A stretch of 64,000 bases of DNA from Gammaproteobacteria bacterium (GTDB taxonomy: Bacteria > Pseudomonadota > Gammaproteobacteria > Pseudomonadales > Halieaceae), in assembly GCA_009937065.1 (NCBI GenBank), contig JAACDF010000009.1:1-64000 (forward strand), written 5' to 3'. This document shows, piece after piece, positions 33,833 through 42,492 of this stretch. Within the stretch, counting starts at the first letter, position 1. Each line of letters opens with the position of its first letter. The notes below the pieces were generated by a model. That model did not search any database. It was given only the letters and a program-made list of their open reading frames with translations, and had not been told where the DNA came from. The position numbers and the translations under genes were made by a program.

Positions 33833-34216
33833 ATGAGCACTCTTCGATACAGCGATACGCCCATCACTATGCAACCAAAATGGAATGCGGACGGTTTGAT
33901 ACCGGCTATCGCGCAGGACATCGCTACGGGCGAAGTGTTGATGATGGCATGGATGAATGAGGAAGCGCTGCGATTGACGCTGGCAGAAAAACGAACCGTC
34001 TATTGGTCTCGCTCCCGCCAGAGTTTGTGGCGTAAAGGTGAAACCTCCGGAAACGTTCAGCACCTTGTTGCCGCGAGACTAGACTGCGACGGAGATACGG
34101 TATTGCTTCAAGTAAACCAAATCGGTGGCGGTGCCTGCCATACGGGTCGACGCTCATGTTTCTTTTACGAGCCGGACCGTCAAGACTGGGTTTTAGGAGA
34201 AAGCGAGCGTGAGTGA
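33833..34216 (+). CDS. hisI: Phosphoribosyl-AMP cyclohydrolase
   Basis: HisI opens the ring of PR-AMP in histidine synthesis. The start is placed at ATG 33833 (127 residues), the usual size; an upstream frame would read back into ubiB. Motifs [48 protein letters not shown] and [14 protein letters not shown] are all present, the last with the zinc-ligand cysteines and the first Asp cluster binding magnesium. It overlaps hisE by eight bases. Separate hisI and hisE genes, rather than the fused enteric form, are normal for Pseudomonas-type genomes. Confidence 0.95.
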   Translation: MSTLRYSDTPITMQPKWNADGLIPAIAQDIATGEVLMMAWMNEEALRLTLAEKRTVYWSRSRQSLWRKGETSGNVQHLVAARLDCDGDTVLLQVNQIGGGACHTGRRSCFFYEPDRQDWVLGESERE

Positions 34217-34544
34217 TGTTCTTGATACTATCGCCGCCACAGTCGCCGCTAGGAGAGACGCCAATCCGCAAACCTCTTATGTCGCGAGCCTAAATGAGAA
34301 AGGCATCGATAAGATTCTACAAAAGGTCGGCGAGGAGGCAGTCGAAGTAATTTTGGCAGCCAAAAATGCAGATTCTTCGGTAAGCGACTCTGCAGAGGTG
34401 ATCAACGAGGTCGCTGATCTCGTATTCCACATTCTAGTGATGCTCGATCGCCTTGGTATCAGTCATAATGACGTCATGGCAGCTTTGGCCGCGCGGCAAG
34501 GTATATCTGGTCTCGAGGAAAAGGCATCACGAAACGCTGATTAA
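34209..34544 (+). CDS. hisE: Phosphoribosyl-ATP pyrophosphatase
   Basis: HisE removes pyrophosphate from PR-ATP, the step just before HisI. The 111-residue all-helical protein carries the MazG-like metal site [15 protein letters not shown] and [17 protein letters not shown]. It starts at GTG 34209 inside the end of hisI (GTGAGTGA), and GGAG lies a few bases before. The following gene, tatA, starts about 40 bases later, so his and tat genes may share a transcript, as in Pseudomonas. Confidence 0.94.
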   Translation: MSDVLDTIAATVAARRDANPQTSYVASLNEKGIDKILQKVGEEAVEVILAAKNADSSVSDSAEVINEVADLVFHILVMLDRLGISHNDVMAALAARQGISGLEEKASRNAD

Positions 34545-34585
34545 GGTATAAAAGCCCATCAGACTTTACAACACGGTGAATAACT

Positions 34586-34783
34586 ATGGGATTTAGCGGC
34601 ATTGGAATCTGGCAACTACTCATCATCCTGGCAATTGTCGTTCTGATTTTCGGTACCAAGCGTCTACCGGGTGCGGCAAAAGACCTGGGTAGCGCTATTA
34701 CCAACTTTCGAGAGGGTATGAAGCGCAATGACGGTGATACCACCAAAATCGACAAGCCCGAGGACAGGAAAGAAGATCCCTAA
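34586..34783 (+). CDS. tatA: Sec-independent translocase subunit TatA
   Basis: TatA forms the size-flexible pore of the twin-arginine export system. The 65-residue protein has the short N-terminal membrane helix (GIWQLLIILAIVVLIF), the FGTKRLPG hinge, and an amphipathic helix (AAKDLGSAITNFREGMKR) with an acidic tail. The phenylalanine-glycine hinge is intact. tatB follows 15 bases later and tatC after it, a complete tatABC set. Confidence 0.95.
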   Translation: MGFSGIGIWQLLIILAIVVLIFGTKRLPGAAKDLGSAITNFREGMKRNDGDTTKIDKPEDRKEDP

Positions 34784-34798
34784 GAGGTCCGTTCCATC

Positions 34799-35233
34799 AT
34801 GCTCGATATTGGTTTTGCTGAACTCTTAGTCATCAGCGCAGTCGCTCTGTTTGTGGTTGGCCCTGAACGACTTCCTAGTGCGATACGGTCCATTTCACTA
34901 TGGCTGGGACGAGTGCGTCGTAGTTTTGAGGAAATTAAATCCGATGTCAGCCGAGAGCTGCATAATGAAGAGGTCATGCGGGCATTGAAAGAAAGCCGCG
35001 ATGAAGTCCAAGACTTAACCGACATCAGCAGTGCCATATCGTTAACCGACAGTAGCGAAAAAAACGTTATGTCGCCTCCGCAGAATGAGGCTGATGGTGG
35101 CCTTGCTGAGGTGAAATCCGACACACCTTCAGCATCGCAGGCTAATGCAAATGAAATGGCCACGGATAGCACCGCCACAAATAGCACCGCCACAGAGAGC
35201 CCTGTCGAGAGCCCTGCAGAGAGGGGAGCCTGA
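34799..35233 (+). CDS. tatB: Sec-independent translocase subunit TatB
   Basis: TatB works with TatC as the receptor for folded Tat substrates. The 144-residue protein starts MLDIGFAELLVISAVALFVVGPERLP, the standard TatB N-terminus (the Glu in the helix is conserved), followed by a long amphipathic region (IRSISLWLGRVRRSFEEIKSDVSREL) and an unstructured acidic, Ser/Thr-rich tail. Near the end a 15-base direct repeat encodes DSTATNSTATES. TatC starts five bases after the stop. Confidence 0.93.
   Translation: MLDIGFAELLVISAVALFVVGPERLPSAIRSISLWLGRVRRSFEEIKSDVSRELHNEEVMRALKESRDEVQDLTDISSAISLTDSSEKNVMSPPQNEADGGLAEVKSDTPSASQANANEMATDSTATNSTATESPVESPAERGA
35166..35194 (+). repeat. Short in-frame direct repeat in tatB tail
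   Basis: ATAGCACCGCCACA occurs at 35166-35179 and again at 35181-35194, a 15-base period that duplicates five codons (STAT-type) in the disordered tail of TatB. It is likely simple slippage in a tolerant linker. Confidence 0.6.
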
Positions 35234-35238
35234 CTCAG

Positions 35239-35973
35239 GTGACTGCCGACGACCCCATGCCCCTTGTCGCGCATTTGCGCGAGCTAAGAGACCGTTTTCG
35301 GAATGCGATTATTGCAGTCTTTATCGCGTTTCTGGCTTTGTTTCCGTTTGCCAATGAACTCTATACCTACGTCTCCGAGCCGCTGAGATCACTCCTTCCC
35401 GAGGGGTCATCGATGATTGCAACTGAGGTGACGTCACCCTTTTTGACGCCGTTCAAGCTGTCGCTGGTACTTGCCGTATTTGTTGCCATGCCCGTCATAC
35501 TCGCCCAGCTTTGGGGGTTCATTGCGCCGGGCCTGTATAAATCAGAAAAGCGAATTGCTATTCCGCTTTTGACCTCCAGCGTCGTTCTCTTTTACGCCGG
35601 TGTCGCGTTTGCCTACTACGTCGTCTTCCCTCTTCTCTTCGGCTTCTTTACCACCGTCGGTCCCGGAGATATATCGGTTATGACCGACATCAATCGATAC
35701 CTCGACTTTGTTTTAAAGCTCTTCTTTGCATTCGGCCTCGCCTTTGAAGTTCCAGTGGCCGCCGTGATTCTCATCCTCACTGGCGTGGTTACAGCCGATC
35801 AGCTCGCAAACAATCGCTCCTATGTCATTGTTGGCTGTTTCGTCATGGGCATGTTGCTAACACCGCCAGACGTTATTTCACAGACCTTGCTAGCACTGCC
35901 TATGTGGCTACTGTTTGAGGTCGGCCTTGTCATGGGCCGCGTCTTGTCGAAGAGTCCCAACGAAGATGAGTGA
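35239..35973 (+). CDS. tatC: Sec-independent translocase subunit TatC
   Basis: TatC binds twin-arginine signal peptides. The 244-residue protein has six membrane helices and family motifs: MPLVAHLRELRDRFRNAI at the N-terminus with the conserved Glu, SPFLTPFKLSL, WGFIAPGLYKSEKR, and LDFVLKLFFAFGLAFEVPV with the conserved Phe/Glu pair. It starts at GTG 35239. Its stop overlaps the start of the ABC exporter gene by eight bases. Confidence 0.95.
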   Translation: MTADDPMPLVAHLRELRDRFRNAIIAVFIAFLALFPFANELYTYVSEPLRSLLPEGSSMIATEVTSPFLTPFKLSLVLAVFVAMPVILAQLWGFIAPGLYKSEKRIAIPLLTSSVVLFYAGVAFAYYVVFPLLFGFFTTVGPGDISVMTDINRYLDFVLKLFFAFGLAFEVPVAAVILILTGVVTADQLANNRSYVIVGCFVMGMLLTPPDVISQTLLALPMWLLFEVGLVMGRVLSKSPNEDE

Positions 35974-37783
35974 AGCCGCCGCAGTACTACCCCGCGAAAG
36001 CGACGCTCGAAAATCGAAGTCCCTTCGGCCATTAAGAGAGCTTCTGGGCTTTCTTTGGCCCCATAAAAGTCGTTTGATTATTGCGAGTGCCGCCCTCGTA
36101 TTTACTGCCATGACCCAACTGTCTCTTGGTTACGGCATTCAAATTCTGATTGACCAGGGTTTTTCCAATCAAAGCGAAGAGGGTTTACGACGAGCTGTTC
36201 TCTTTATGGTCAGTGTAGGCTTTGCCATGGCCTGCGGATCATTCATTCGCTTTTACATGGTGTCGTGGCTTGGTGAGCGCGTCAGCGCTGATTTACGCCG
36301 CGAGGTGTTCAATAACCTTCTCACAGTTCATCCGGGCTTTTACGAGCAAAATCACTCGGGTGAAATCATGTCGCGAATAACGACCGATACCACACTCCTG
36401 CAGACGCTGATTGGCTCTTCGGTCAGCCTCGCCGCTCGCAATGCCCTAACCCTCGTCGGCGCACTCATATTAATGTCGCTGACCAACATAAAGTTGACGC
36501 TTATCATGTTGATTGGTGTGCCGCTCGCCTTGCTTCCCGTTCTGTATCTGGGTCGACGGGTAAGGAACCTCTCCAACAAAAGCCAAGCCAGCATTGCAAG
36601 CGTCGGAAATCGAGCAGGCGAGGTCCTTCAATCCATTAAGATCGTTCAAAGCTTCCAACGGGAAACAATGGAACGCGAGGTCTTCGAGCGGGAGGTCACT
36701 CGCGCATTCGACATTGCCAAAAAGCGGATCCAGCAACGTGCTTGGCTGATGGCCTGCGCCATCTTCCTATTCCTAGGTGGGATGGTTGGAATGATGTGGA
36801 CCGGGGGACAAGATGTCATCGCCGGCAGAATGAGCGGTGGAGACCTTGGTGCCTTCGTCTTTTATGCCGTTATGCTGGGTACGGCCTTTGCCACATTGTC
36901 TGAGGTCTGGGGTGACTTGCAGCGCGCAGCTGGCGCTGCGGAGAGGCTGGTCGAGCTGCTTCACCAGGAGAGCGATATTGTTGATGATGGCGCATCAGCC
37001 ATTTCCCATGGGCAAGCGCTTGTAGCCAAAGATCTAGGCTTTACCTATCCCGCACGACCCGAAAACCCTGCGCTTTCAGGCTTCAATTTAACGATTACAC
37101 CCGGGAAAACCTTGGCGCTGGTTGGTCCGTCGGGAGCCGGAAAATCGACTCTGTTCGAGCTATTACAGCGCTTCCATGATCCCAGCGAGGGTGCTCTAAC
37201 CTATGGCGATGTAGCCCTTGCCGACGTCCCATTACAGGACTGGAGAAGTAAAACCGCGTTAGTTCCTCAGGCACCCATTCTTTTCTCAGGCGACATTACC
37301 TACAACATTGCGTACGGCAACCCCGATGCCAGCCAGGCCGATATCGAAGCCGCAGCAAAGGCGGCCTATGCTCAAGAGTTTATCGAGCGATTACCGAAGG
37401 GTTATCAGAGCGAGATAGGTGCACAAGGGGTGCAGCTATCCGGTGGTCAACGGCAGCGCCTGGCACTCGCTCGTGCCATTCTAAAAAATCCGGAAATCCT
37501 CTTGCTTGATGAGGCTACCAGTGCCCTCGATACAGAAAGTGAGTACTACGTGCAACTTGCACTTGGCGAACTCACTAAAGGCCGGACAACCATTATTATC
37601 GCGCATCGGCTCTCTACCATTATTAACGCAGATGCCATTGCGGTGATCGACTCAGGCTCTGTCGTCGACGTGGGAACGCATTCGGAGCTACTGATGCGTT
37701 GCGATCTTTATCAGCGGCTTGCCAACATGCAATTTAAAGAGACGCCAACGGAAGAAGCACAAATTACATACCCTGCAGCCTAG
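35966..37783 (+). CDS. ABC exporter, fused membrane and ATPase domains (ABCB/MsbA-like)
   Basis: The 605-residue protein, starting at ATG 35966 inside the end of tatC, is a half-transporter. The first 320 residues hold six membrane helices of the type I exporter fold; the rest is the ATPase domain with Walker A (VGPSGAGKST), Q-loop (ALVPQAPILFSGD), signature (LSGGQRQR), Walker B (EILLLDEATSALD) and H-loop (IIIAHRLSTI). All catalytic residues are intact, so it should work as a homodimer. Relatives include MsbA lipid flippases and mitochondrial ABCB10-type exporters; the substrate cannot be told from sequence. The 8-base overlap couples it to tatC. Confidence 0.85.
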   Translation: MSEAAAVLPRESDARKSKSLRPLRELLGFLWPHKSRLIIASAALVFTAMTQLSLGYGIQILIDQGFSNQSEEGLRRAVLFMVSVGFAMACGSFIRFYMVSWLGERVSADLRREVFNNLLTVHPGFYEQNHSGEIMSRITTDTTLLQTLIGSSVSLAARNALTLVGALILMSLTNIKLTLIMLIGVPLALLPVLYLGRRVRNLSNKSQASIASVGNRAGEVLQSIKIVQSFQRETMEREVFEREVTRAFDIAKKRIQQRAWLMACAIFLFLGGMVGMMWTGGQDVIAGRMSGGDLGAFVFYAVMLGTAFATLSEVWGDLQRAAGAAERLVELLHQESDIVDDGASAISHGQALVAKDLGFTYPARPENPALSGFNLTITPGKTLALVGPSGAGKSTLFELLQRFHDPSEGALTYGDVALADVPLQDWRSKTALVPQAPILFSGDITYNIAYGNPDASQADIEAAAKAAYAQEFIERLPKGYQSEIGAQGVQLSGGQRQRLALARAILKNPEILLLDEATSALDTESEYYVQLALGELTKGRTTIIIAHRLSTIINADAIAVIDSGSVVDVGTHSELLMRCDLYQRLANMQFKETPTEEAQITYPAA

Positions 37784-37785
37784 GG

Positions 37786-38026
37786 CAAATTCAAGTCGCC
37801 AAACATCGACGATCGGATAATTTCAGCTCAAATCTCATAGCCCTCTGCACTAAGCTGCAGCTCGCAAGAAATATAGTTTTCGGGGTTGGGCTCACCGCCG
37901 CTCAACAAGGCATTACCCGTATCGATAAAGTGCGTGTTTGGCATTTGGGTAATAAACGCTTGAAATGCCACGTTGACGGCAAACGCGTTAATTGCAAAGA
38001 ATTGGGCCGGCCTCTGCTCACTCGAT
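37786..38026 (-). pseudogene. C-terminal remnant of an SGNH/GDSL hydrolase
   Basis: The minus-strand frame encodes NAFAVNVAFQAFITQMPNT, then HFIDTGNALLSGGEPNPENYI, then ELQLSAEGYEI followed by a TGA. This is the typical C-terminal end of SGNH hydrolases (x-FIDTxxxLL...DGLHLSxxGYxIWAxxI). The stop sits exactly where Trp of GYxIW is expected; beyond it the frame continues AEIIRSSMF, as the family would. The catalytic Asp and His of the last block (DxxH) read Cys and Gln here. No N-terminal part with the GDS motif is present: upstream lie the pnt terminator and pntB. I read it as a decayed fragment, with coordinates approximate. Confidence 0.55.
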
Positions 38027-38036
38027 TTTGTGGGGC

Positions 38037-38066
38037 AAAAAAAAGGCGCCGTTTTAAGGCGCCTTT
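38037..38066 (-). terminator. Rho-independent terminator of the pnt operon
   Basis: On the minus strand a perfect 9-base stem AAAGGCGCC/GGCGCCTTT (38066-38058 with 38050-38042) with a 7-base loop runs into eight T residues. It lies about 25 bases after the pntB stop and clearly ends the pntAa-pntAb-pntB transcript. Confidence 0.9.
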
Positions 38067-38092
38067 CAATTAAGTCACTACCCACTGGTAGG

Positions 38093-39451
38093 CTACGAAA
38101 ACTCTCTTACCAAACCACCGATGGACTCCTTCGCGTCGCCAAAGAGCATGCGCGCGTTGTCCTTGTAGAAAAGCGGATTCTCGATACCAGCAAAACCGGA
38201 AGCCATCGAGCGCTTCAATACAAATACCGTTCGTGCATCAGCCACATTAATCACGGGCATGCCGTAGATGGGGGACGACTCGACTTCTCGAGCAGCAGGG
38301 TTCACAACGTCATTGGCACCAATAACGATCGCCACATCGACACTCTCCATGCGCGGATTGATGTCGTCCATTTCCAGTAGCTGGTCGTAGGGCACGTCGG
38401 CCTCTGCTAGTAGCACGTTCATGTGACCGGGCATTCGGCCTGCCACTGGGTGAATACCGAAATTCACCTCACAACCATTGCCTTCCAGCAGCTCCATAAG
38501 CTCCTTCACAACGTGTTGAGCCTGAGCAACTGCCATTCCGTACCCTGGAATAATCGCTACGTTAGTTGCTGCCTCGAGTACGTAATAGGCGTCCTCTACG
38601 GAGATAGGCTTGATCTCGCCCTCTACCTCAGTGACCGTCGTGGATACGCTGGCGAAGCCCGAGAACAACACATTACTCAGTGATCGGTTCATCGCCTTAC
38701 ACATGATCTGGGTCAAAATAATGCCGGAGGCACCAACTAGCGAACCAGCGACAATCAGTACGTTGTTATCGACGGCAAAACCGGCGGCACAGGCTGCAAG
38801 GCCCGAGTATGAGTTCAGTAACGAAATCACAACCGGCATGTCCGCGCCGCCAATTGGAATAACGACCATGATGCCAAAGAGGAGTGACAGGCCAACCACC
38901 GCATAGAGCATGTTGGTGTCCGCGGGATTCATGACGAACATAACCGCACTGCCCAGAATACCCAGTACGATTAACCCATTAACAAACTTCTGCCCCGCGA
39001 ATGTCACAGCGCCGCTACCAATGGTCTCGGAGAGCTTGCCGTAGGCAATGAGTGAACCGGTGAAGGTCACACCACCAATTAAGATCGATAGAATAATTGT
39101 GATGTATGTGAAGCTACTACCGTCTAGTGAAAGCGCCGATAGGCCAACGAGGCCTGATGCCGCACCACCAACACCGTTAAACAATGCCACCATCTCGGGC
39201 ATTGACGTCATCGCAACGGTACGAGCTGCGACGGCGCCAATTGTACCGCCCACAACCATACCGCCGAGGATGTATTCGAACTGCACAATACCCTGATCGA
39301 GCAGTGCTGCAACAATTGCGACCAGCATGCCGATAGCAGATATGCCATTACCCTTGCGCGCTGTATCCGGGGATCCAAGCATTTTGAGGCCAAATATGAA
39401 AAGCCCGGCAGCGACCACATAACCCAGCTGAATGATCAATTCGAGTTCCAT
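38093..39451 (-). CDS. pntB: NAD(P) transhydrogenase subunit beta
   Basis: PntB forms part of the proton channel and the NADP-binding domain of the proton-translocating transhydrogenase, which makes NADPH from NADH at the expense of the proton gradient. The 452-residue protein has about eight membrane helices (residues 1-260) and a C-terminal NADP domain with the family's GYGMAVAQAQHVVKEL (GYGMAVAQA is the nucleotide loop), FGIHPVAGRMPGHMNVLLAEADVPYD and VAIVIGANDVVNPAA. Length is normal. It is third in pntAa-pntAb-pntB, three bases after pntAb, and a terminator follows. Confidence 0.96.
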   Translation of the reverse strand: MELELIIQLGYVVAAGLFIFGLKMLGSPDTARKGNGISAIGMLVAIVAALLDQGIVQFEYILGGMVVGGTIGAVAARTVAMTSMPEMVALFNGVGGAASGLVGLSALSLDGSSFTYITIILSILIGGVTFTGSLIAYGKLSETIGSGAVTFAGQKFVNGLIVLGILGSAVMFVMNPADTNMLYAVVGLSLLFGIMVVIPIGGADMPVVISLLNSYSGLAACAAGFAVDNNVLIVAGSLVGASGIILTQIMCKAMNRSLSNVLFSGFASVSTTVTEVEGEIKPISVEDAYYVLEAATNVAIIPGYGMAVAQAQHVVKELMELLEGNGCEVNFGIHPVAGRMPGHMNVLLAEADVPYDQLLEMDDINPRMESVDVAIVIGANDVVNPAAREVESSPIYGMPVINVADARTVFVLKRSMASGFAGIENPLFYKDNARMLFGDAKESIGGLVREFS

Positions 39452-39454
39452 GCC

Positions 39455-39736
39455 TTAGCCCTCCTTCTTCTTGAAGAAACCAAGCATGCGGTCGGTCACC
39501 ATGTAACCACCGACAACGTTGACACTTGCCAGAGCCACTGCGCCCGCGCCCAGCCACTGCGCTACGTCAGCCCTTCCAGTGCCAGCTAATGCAATAGCAC
39601 CAACGACGGTGATTCCTGAAATTGCGTTAGCACCTGACATCAACGGTGTATGCAGCGTCGCAGGCACCTTATTGATGAGCTCAAAGCCCAGAAAAACCGC
39701 AAGCATCAAAATGAATAAAAGATATGAGACATCCAT
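39455..39736 (-). CDS. pntAb: NAD(P) transhydrogenase subunit alpha part 2
   Basis: This 93-residue subunit carries the membrane helices that in E. coli form the C-terminal end of PntA. It has three hydrophobic helices (LLFILMLAVFLGFELI, ANAISGITVVGAIALAG, AGAVALASVNVVGGYMV) with the motifs VPATLHTPLMSGANAISGI and VTDRMLGFFKK typical of split transhydrogenases. It lies between pntAa (one base gap) and pntB. The three-gene form is usual in alphaproteobacteria and some marine gammaproteobacteria, while E. coli has two genes. Confidence 0.93.
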   Translation of the reverse strand: MDVSYLLFILMLAVFLGFELINKVPATLHTPLMSGANAISGITVVGAIALAGTGRADVAQWLGAGAVALASVNVVGGYMVTDRMLGFFKKKEG

Positions 39737-39737
39737 C

Positions 39738-40880
39738 TTAGCCTTCCCCTTCCATTAGGTTTTTAATAGTGGGGTGAACCACCGCTCCACCGTGCGTGAT
39801 GACACAGCCCGGTAAAATATCGTTCTCCATATCGAGAACAAATGTCTTCGCTTCGGTATCCCAGGTGTCTTCAACCAAATTAAACAGGTTGTTGGCATAC
39901 ATTTGAGACGCATCCTTGGCGACCTCGTTCGCAAGATTCGCAGTGCCTACGATGGTCACGCCATTAACGACTACGGTCTCATCGGGCACTGAACCCTCAA
40001 CATTGCCGCCTGTCTCTGCGGCCATATCGACAACGACGGAGCCCGGAGCCATGCCCTCAACCATGTCCTTGGTGACCAGGACGGGCGGCTTCCGGCCAAA
40101 TACTTGAGCCGTGGTGATAACAACATCAGAGTCAGCAATTACATCTTTCTGAGCCTGGCGCTGAATCTCTACCTGCTCGGGCGTCAGCTCTTTCGCATAA
40201 CCATCTGCCGTCTGACCGGTATCACCAAGGTCAATCTCAAGGAACTTACCCCCAAGCGACTGAACCTGCTCTGCTACGACAGGACGAGTATCGAATGCCG
40301 TGACACGCGCACCTAACCGCTTGGCAGTCGCGATGGCTTGTAAACCCGCGACACCTGCGCCAATGATGAACACTTTGGCAGGTTTCAATGTTCCAGCTGG
40401 TGTCATCAACATCGGAAAGATGCTCGGAAGTTTTGCTGCAGCCAACATTACGGCAACGTAGCCCGCAAGGTTCGCCTGGGAGCTCAATGCATCCATCTTT
40501 TGACTTCGCGTAGATCGCGGAATCATTTCCATACTGATGGCGGTAATGGACTTCTCAGCGAGAGTTATAATTAGATCGCGCTCGTTGAAAGGATCCAAAT
40601 AAGACACGTGGATGCAACCGGCCTTCATCATGACAATGTCATCTGGCTCTGGCTTACGAAGCCTCAGAACCATATCGGCAGAACCCAAGAGAGCTGCGCG
40701 ATCGGCGACAATCTCAGCGCCAAGCTCGACGTAAATGCTGTCATCAAAGCCCACTGCTGCACCGGCGCCGGACTCGATCGCCACCTCGGCGCCGAGACGG
40801 ATCATTTTCTTTACGGTTTCAGGAGTCGCGGAAGTGCGTCGCTCGCCTGCAACCGACTCGCGAGGAATAACAATACGCAT
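39738..40880 (-). CDS. pntAa: NAD(P) transhydrogenase subunit alpha part 1
   Basis: This soluble subunit binds NAD(H) in the split transhydrogenase. The 380-residue protein starts MRIVIPRESVAGERRTSATPETVKKM, the alanine-dehydrogenase-like N-terminus of PntA. The mobile RQD-type loop region and the dinucleotide fold VFIIGAGVAGLQAIATAKRLGARVTAFD are present, as is VTKDMVEGMAPGSVVVDMAAETGGN. It lacks the C-terminal membrane helices, which pntAb supplies. It is the first pnt gene; about 190 bases separate it from the end of chrR on the same strand. Confidence 0.94.
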   Translation of the reverse strand: MRIVIPRESVAGERRTSATPETVKKMIRLGAEVAIESGAGAAVGFDDSIYVELGAEIVADRAALLGSADMVLRLRKPEPDDIVMMKAGCIHVSYLDPFNERDLIITLAEKSITAISMEMIPRSTRSQKMDALSSQANLAGYVAVMLAAAKLPSIFPMLMTPAGTLKPAKVFIIGAGVAGLQAIATAKRLGARVTAFDTRPVVAEQVQSLGGKFLEIDLGDTGQTADGYAKELTPEQVEIQRQAQKDVIADSDVVITTAQVFGRKPPVLVTKDMVEGMAPGSVVVDMAAETGGNVEGSVPDETVVVNGVTIVGTANLANEVAKDASQMYANNLFNLVEDTWDTEAKTFVLDMENDILPGCVITHGGAVVHPTIKNLMEGEG

Positions 40881-41069
40881 GGAAGATGCTCGCTTTTTTA
40901 AGTTTGGGGGTTGTACGTATATTGGATCTAAGAGGATCTCATCGAGTCCACTTTATCGATACAAAAATGCGCAATATCGCGAATAGCCAAAGGAAATTTA
41001 TGAGCTTTATCGTATGACTAACAATGGCTCGCGCCTTCTACCGAAGCGAAAAAAACCGAGAAGGTAGGA

Positions 41070-41720
41070 TTAACCTGCTCTGAGCTGAAGCAGTGGACTC
41101 AACCAGCGGTGGTGCCAGCGAGTGAATCGAAGCGGCGCTTCGAGGACCGCCAGGCATATACAATCACTACCCGGAAGTGCCGTGGGCGCGTGGATATCGC
41201 CTGCCTCGCGGATGATAAAATCGCCGGCGTGATACGAACCGCTTTCATCACTAAAGCCGCCCTGTAGAACCAATGTCATTTCGGTCCCTGAGTGGTTATG
41301 TTGAGGAATACGACCGCCTTCCGCTATGTGGTAAAGCGAGAACTCCGCCGCACCCTCAATCTCACCCAAGTCGGCGATCCGCAGTGATCGGGTGACTTTT
41401 TTCCAATCAAGCTCATCAAGGTTTCCCTTGCGAATCTGCTTCACGGTCCATGACATCGTGGAGGCGTTGGCATCGTTTGCAGCGTGGACTTCTTGTACTT
41501 CGTCAAGGCGAGCAAGAACGTTATCAAATACAGAGGGATTGATATCGATCGGCTGGGCATCTTCAAACATCGTGGCACCCAGGCTTTCTAATTGTGCAAG
41601 CCTTTGACGACACTCGGAGCAAAACTGAAGGTGAGTAGAAACAACCACACTCTGTGCCGCTGGCAACGAGCTAGCTGCAAACTCTAAAAGAGTATTTGTA
41701 TCCGGATGATATTTAACCAT
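41070..41720 (-). CDS. chrR: ChrR-family zinc-binding anti-sigma factor with cupin domain
   Basis: ChrR proteins hold an ECF sigma factor inactive until singlet oxygen or a related stress appears. The 216-residue protein has the zinc anti-sigma domain with His5 and the HxxxCxxC motif His30-Cys34-Cys37 (THLQFCSEC), closely matching Rhodobacter ChrR (His6, His31, Cys35, Cys38). The C-terminal half is a cupin (IPQHNHSGTEMTLVLQGGFSDESGSYHAGDFIIREAG) with the histidine and glutamate metal ligands that sense the signal. It lies 142 bases downstream of the ECF sigma gene on the same strand, a wider gap than the usual near-overlap. Family assignment is strong; the inducing signal here is inferred. 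Confidence 0.88.
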   Translation of the reverse strand: MVKYHPDTNTLLEFAASSLPAAQSVVVSTHLQFCSECRQRLAQLESLGATMFEDAQPIDINPSVFDNVLARLDEVQEVHAANDANASTMSWTVKQIRKGNLDELDWKKVTRSLRIADLGEIEGAAEFSLYHIAEGGRIPQHNHSGTEMTLVLQGGFSDESGSYHAGDFIIREAGDIHAPTALPGSDCICLAVLEAPLRFTRWHHRWLSPLLQLRAG

Positions 41721-41862
41721 GACGTTCTTTTAACCCTGCCCTTACTATTAGTTTAACGCATAAAACTCGTCTGCGGTACGACCGACTGTATCCGCCGGTT
41801 CAGCCCGAGCAAACTTTTTTACGCCTTATGCAAACTAATACCCACTTTTCTGGCTTTGCGGA

Positions 41863-42492
41863 TCACTCCTCCGAACCCACATCCATAAATACCTGTAATT
41901 TCTGAATAGCCAAGCGCACACGAGATTTCACAGTACCAAGTGGCAGACCCAATTCGGCTGCCGTCTCGGAATGTGACTTACCTTCCATGTAGACCTTCGC
42001 AAGTATCTGCGCCTGATCCTGCGGCAAATCGCTCATGAGCTCTCGAACACGTACCGCACCGCGCGATGCATGAAGCGCCATTGTTGGCTCGGCACCCTCG
42101 AGCTCAAAACCAACATCCTCAGCCTCAAGCTGTGTGTCAAACTTCTGTAGACGCCGGAACATATCGGTCCGACAATTTCTCGCAATGGTGTATACCCAAG
42201 TGCTGGCCGCTGCCTTTTCCGGATTGAATCCCGCTGCCTTTTGCCACACCTTGAGCATCACCTCTTGCACGAGCTCGTCGGCATGCGCTGCTGATAGCGA
42301 AGAACCGGAAAGTGCAAACGCTTTAATCAGAGGAGCAAAGTGCGAAAAAAACTTGCCGAATGCGGCTCGATCCCGATGTTCGGCGATTCGCACAACGCAT
42401 TGGCTCCACTCATCCGTTCGACGCCCCTGGGGAACCGACCAAGCAGAGGTCGCGGGTTGTCCGCGTGCGCCTTCTCCCTGCTTGTCCACCAT
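41863..42492 (-). CDS. ECF sigma factor, RpoE/ChrR-partner (ECF11-like) group
   Basis: The 209-residue protein has sigma region 2 (FFSHFAPLIKAFALS, ADELVQEVMLKVWQKAAGFNPEKAAASTWVYTIARN) and region 4 (LPQDQAQILAKVYMEGKSHSETAAELGLPLGTVKSRVRLAIQKLQ). The WVYTIARN and GKSHSETAAELGLPLGTVKSR segments are typical of the RpoE partners of ChrR anti-sigmas. An N-terminal tail of about 25 residues is polar. The start ATG has a clear AAGGAG site. It should direct RNA polymerase to stress genes, probably including the divergent lipid-modification genes across 147 bases. The target promoter sequence could not be identified with confidence. Confidence 0.88.
   Translation of the reverse strand: MVDKQGEGARGQPATSAWSVPQGRRTDEWSQCVVRIAEHRDRAAFGKFFSHFAPLIKAFALSGSSLSAAHADELVQEVMLKVWQKAAGFNPEKAAASTWVYTIARNCRTDMFRRLQKFDTQLEAEDVGFELEGAEPTMALHASRGAVRVRELMSDLPQDQAQILAKVYMEGKSHSETAAELGLPLGTVKSRVRLAIQKLQVFMDVGSEE

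Noticed and set aside
37828-38085. Intact 85-residue minus-strand gene
   Set aside because: Its N-terminal 25 codons are the pnt terminator hairpin, and the rest matches a damaged SGNH tail; listed as a pseudogene instead.
41030-41064. Hairpin CCTTCT/AGAAGG downstream of chrR as a terminator
   Set aside because: The T-run lies in the loop, not after the stem, and the stem is short.
41860-41865. TGATCC on the minus strand at the end of the ECF sigma gene, as a -35 for a self-controlled chrR promoter
   Set aside because: It resembles the RpoE -35 element but no matching -10 is seen at the right distance, and it overlaps the stop codon, so the match may be coincidental.
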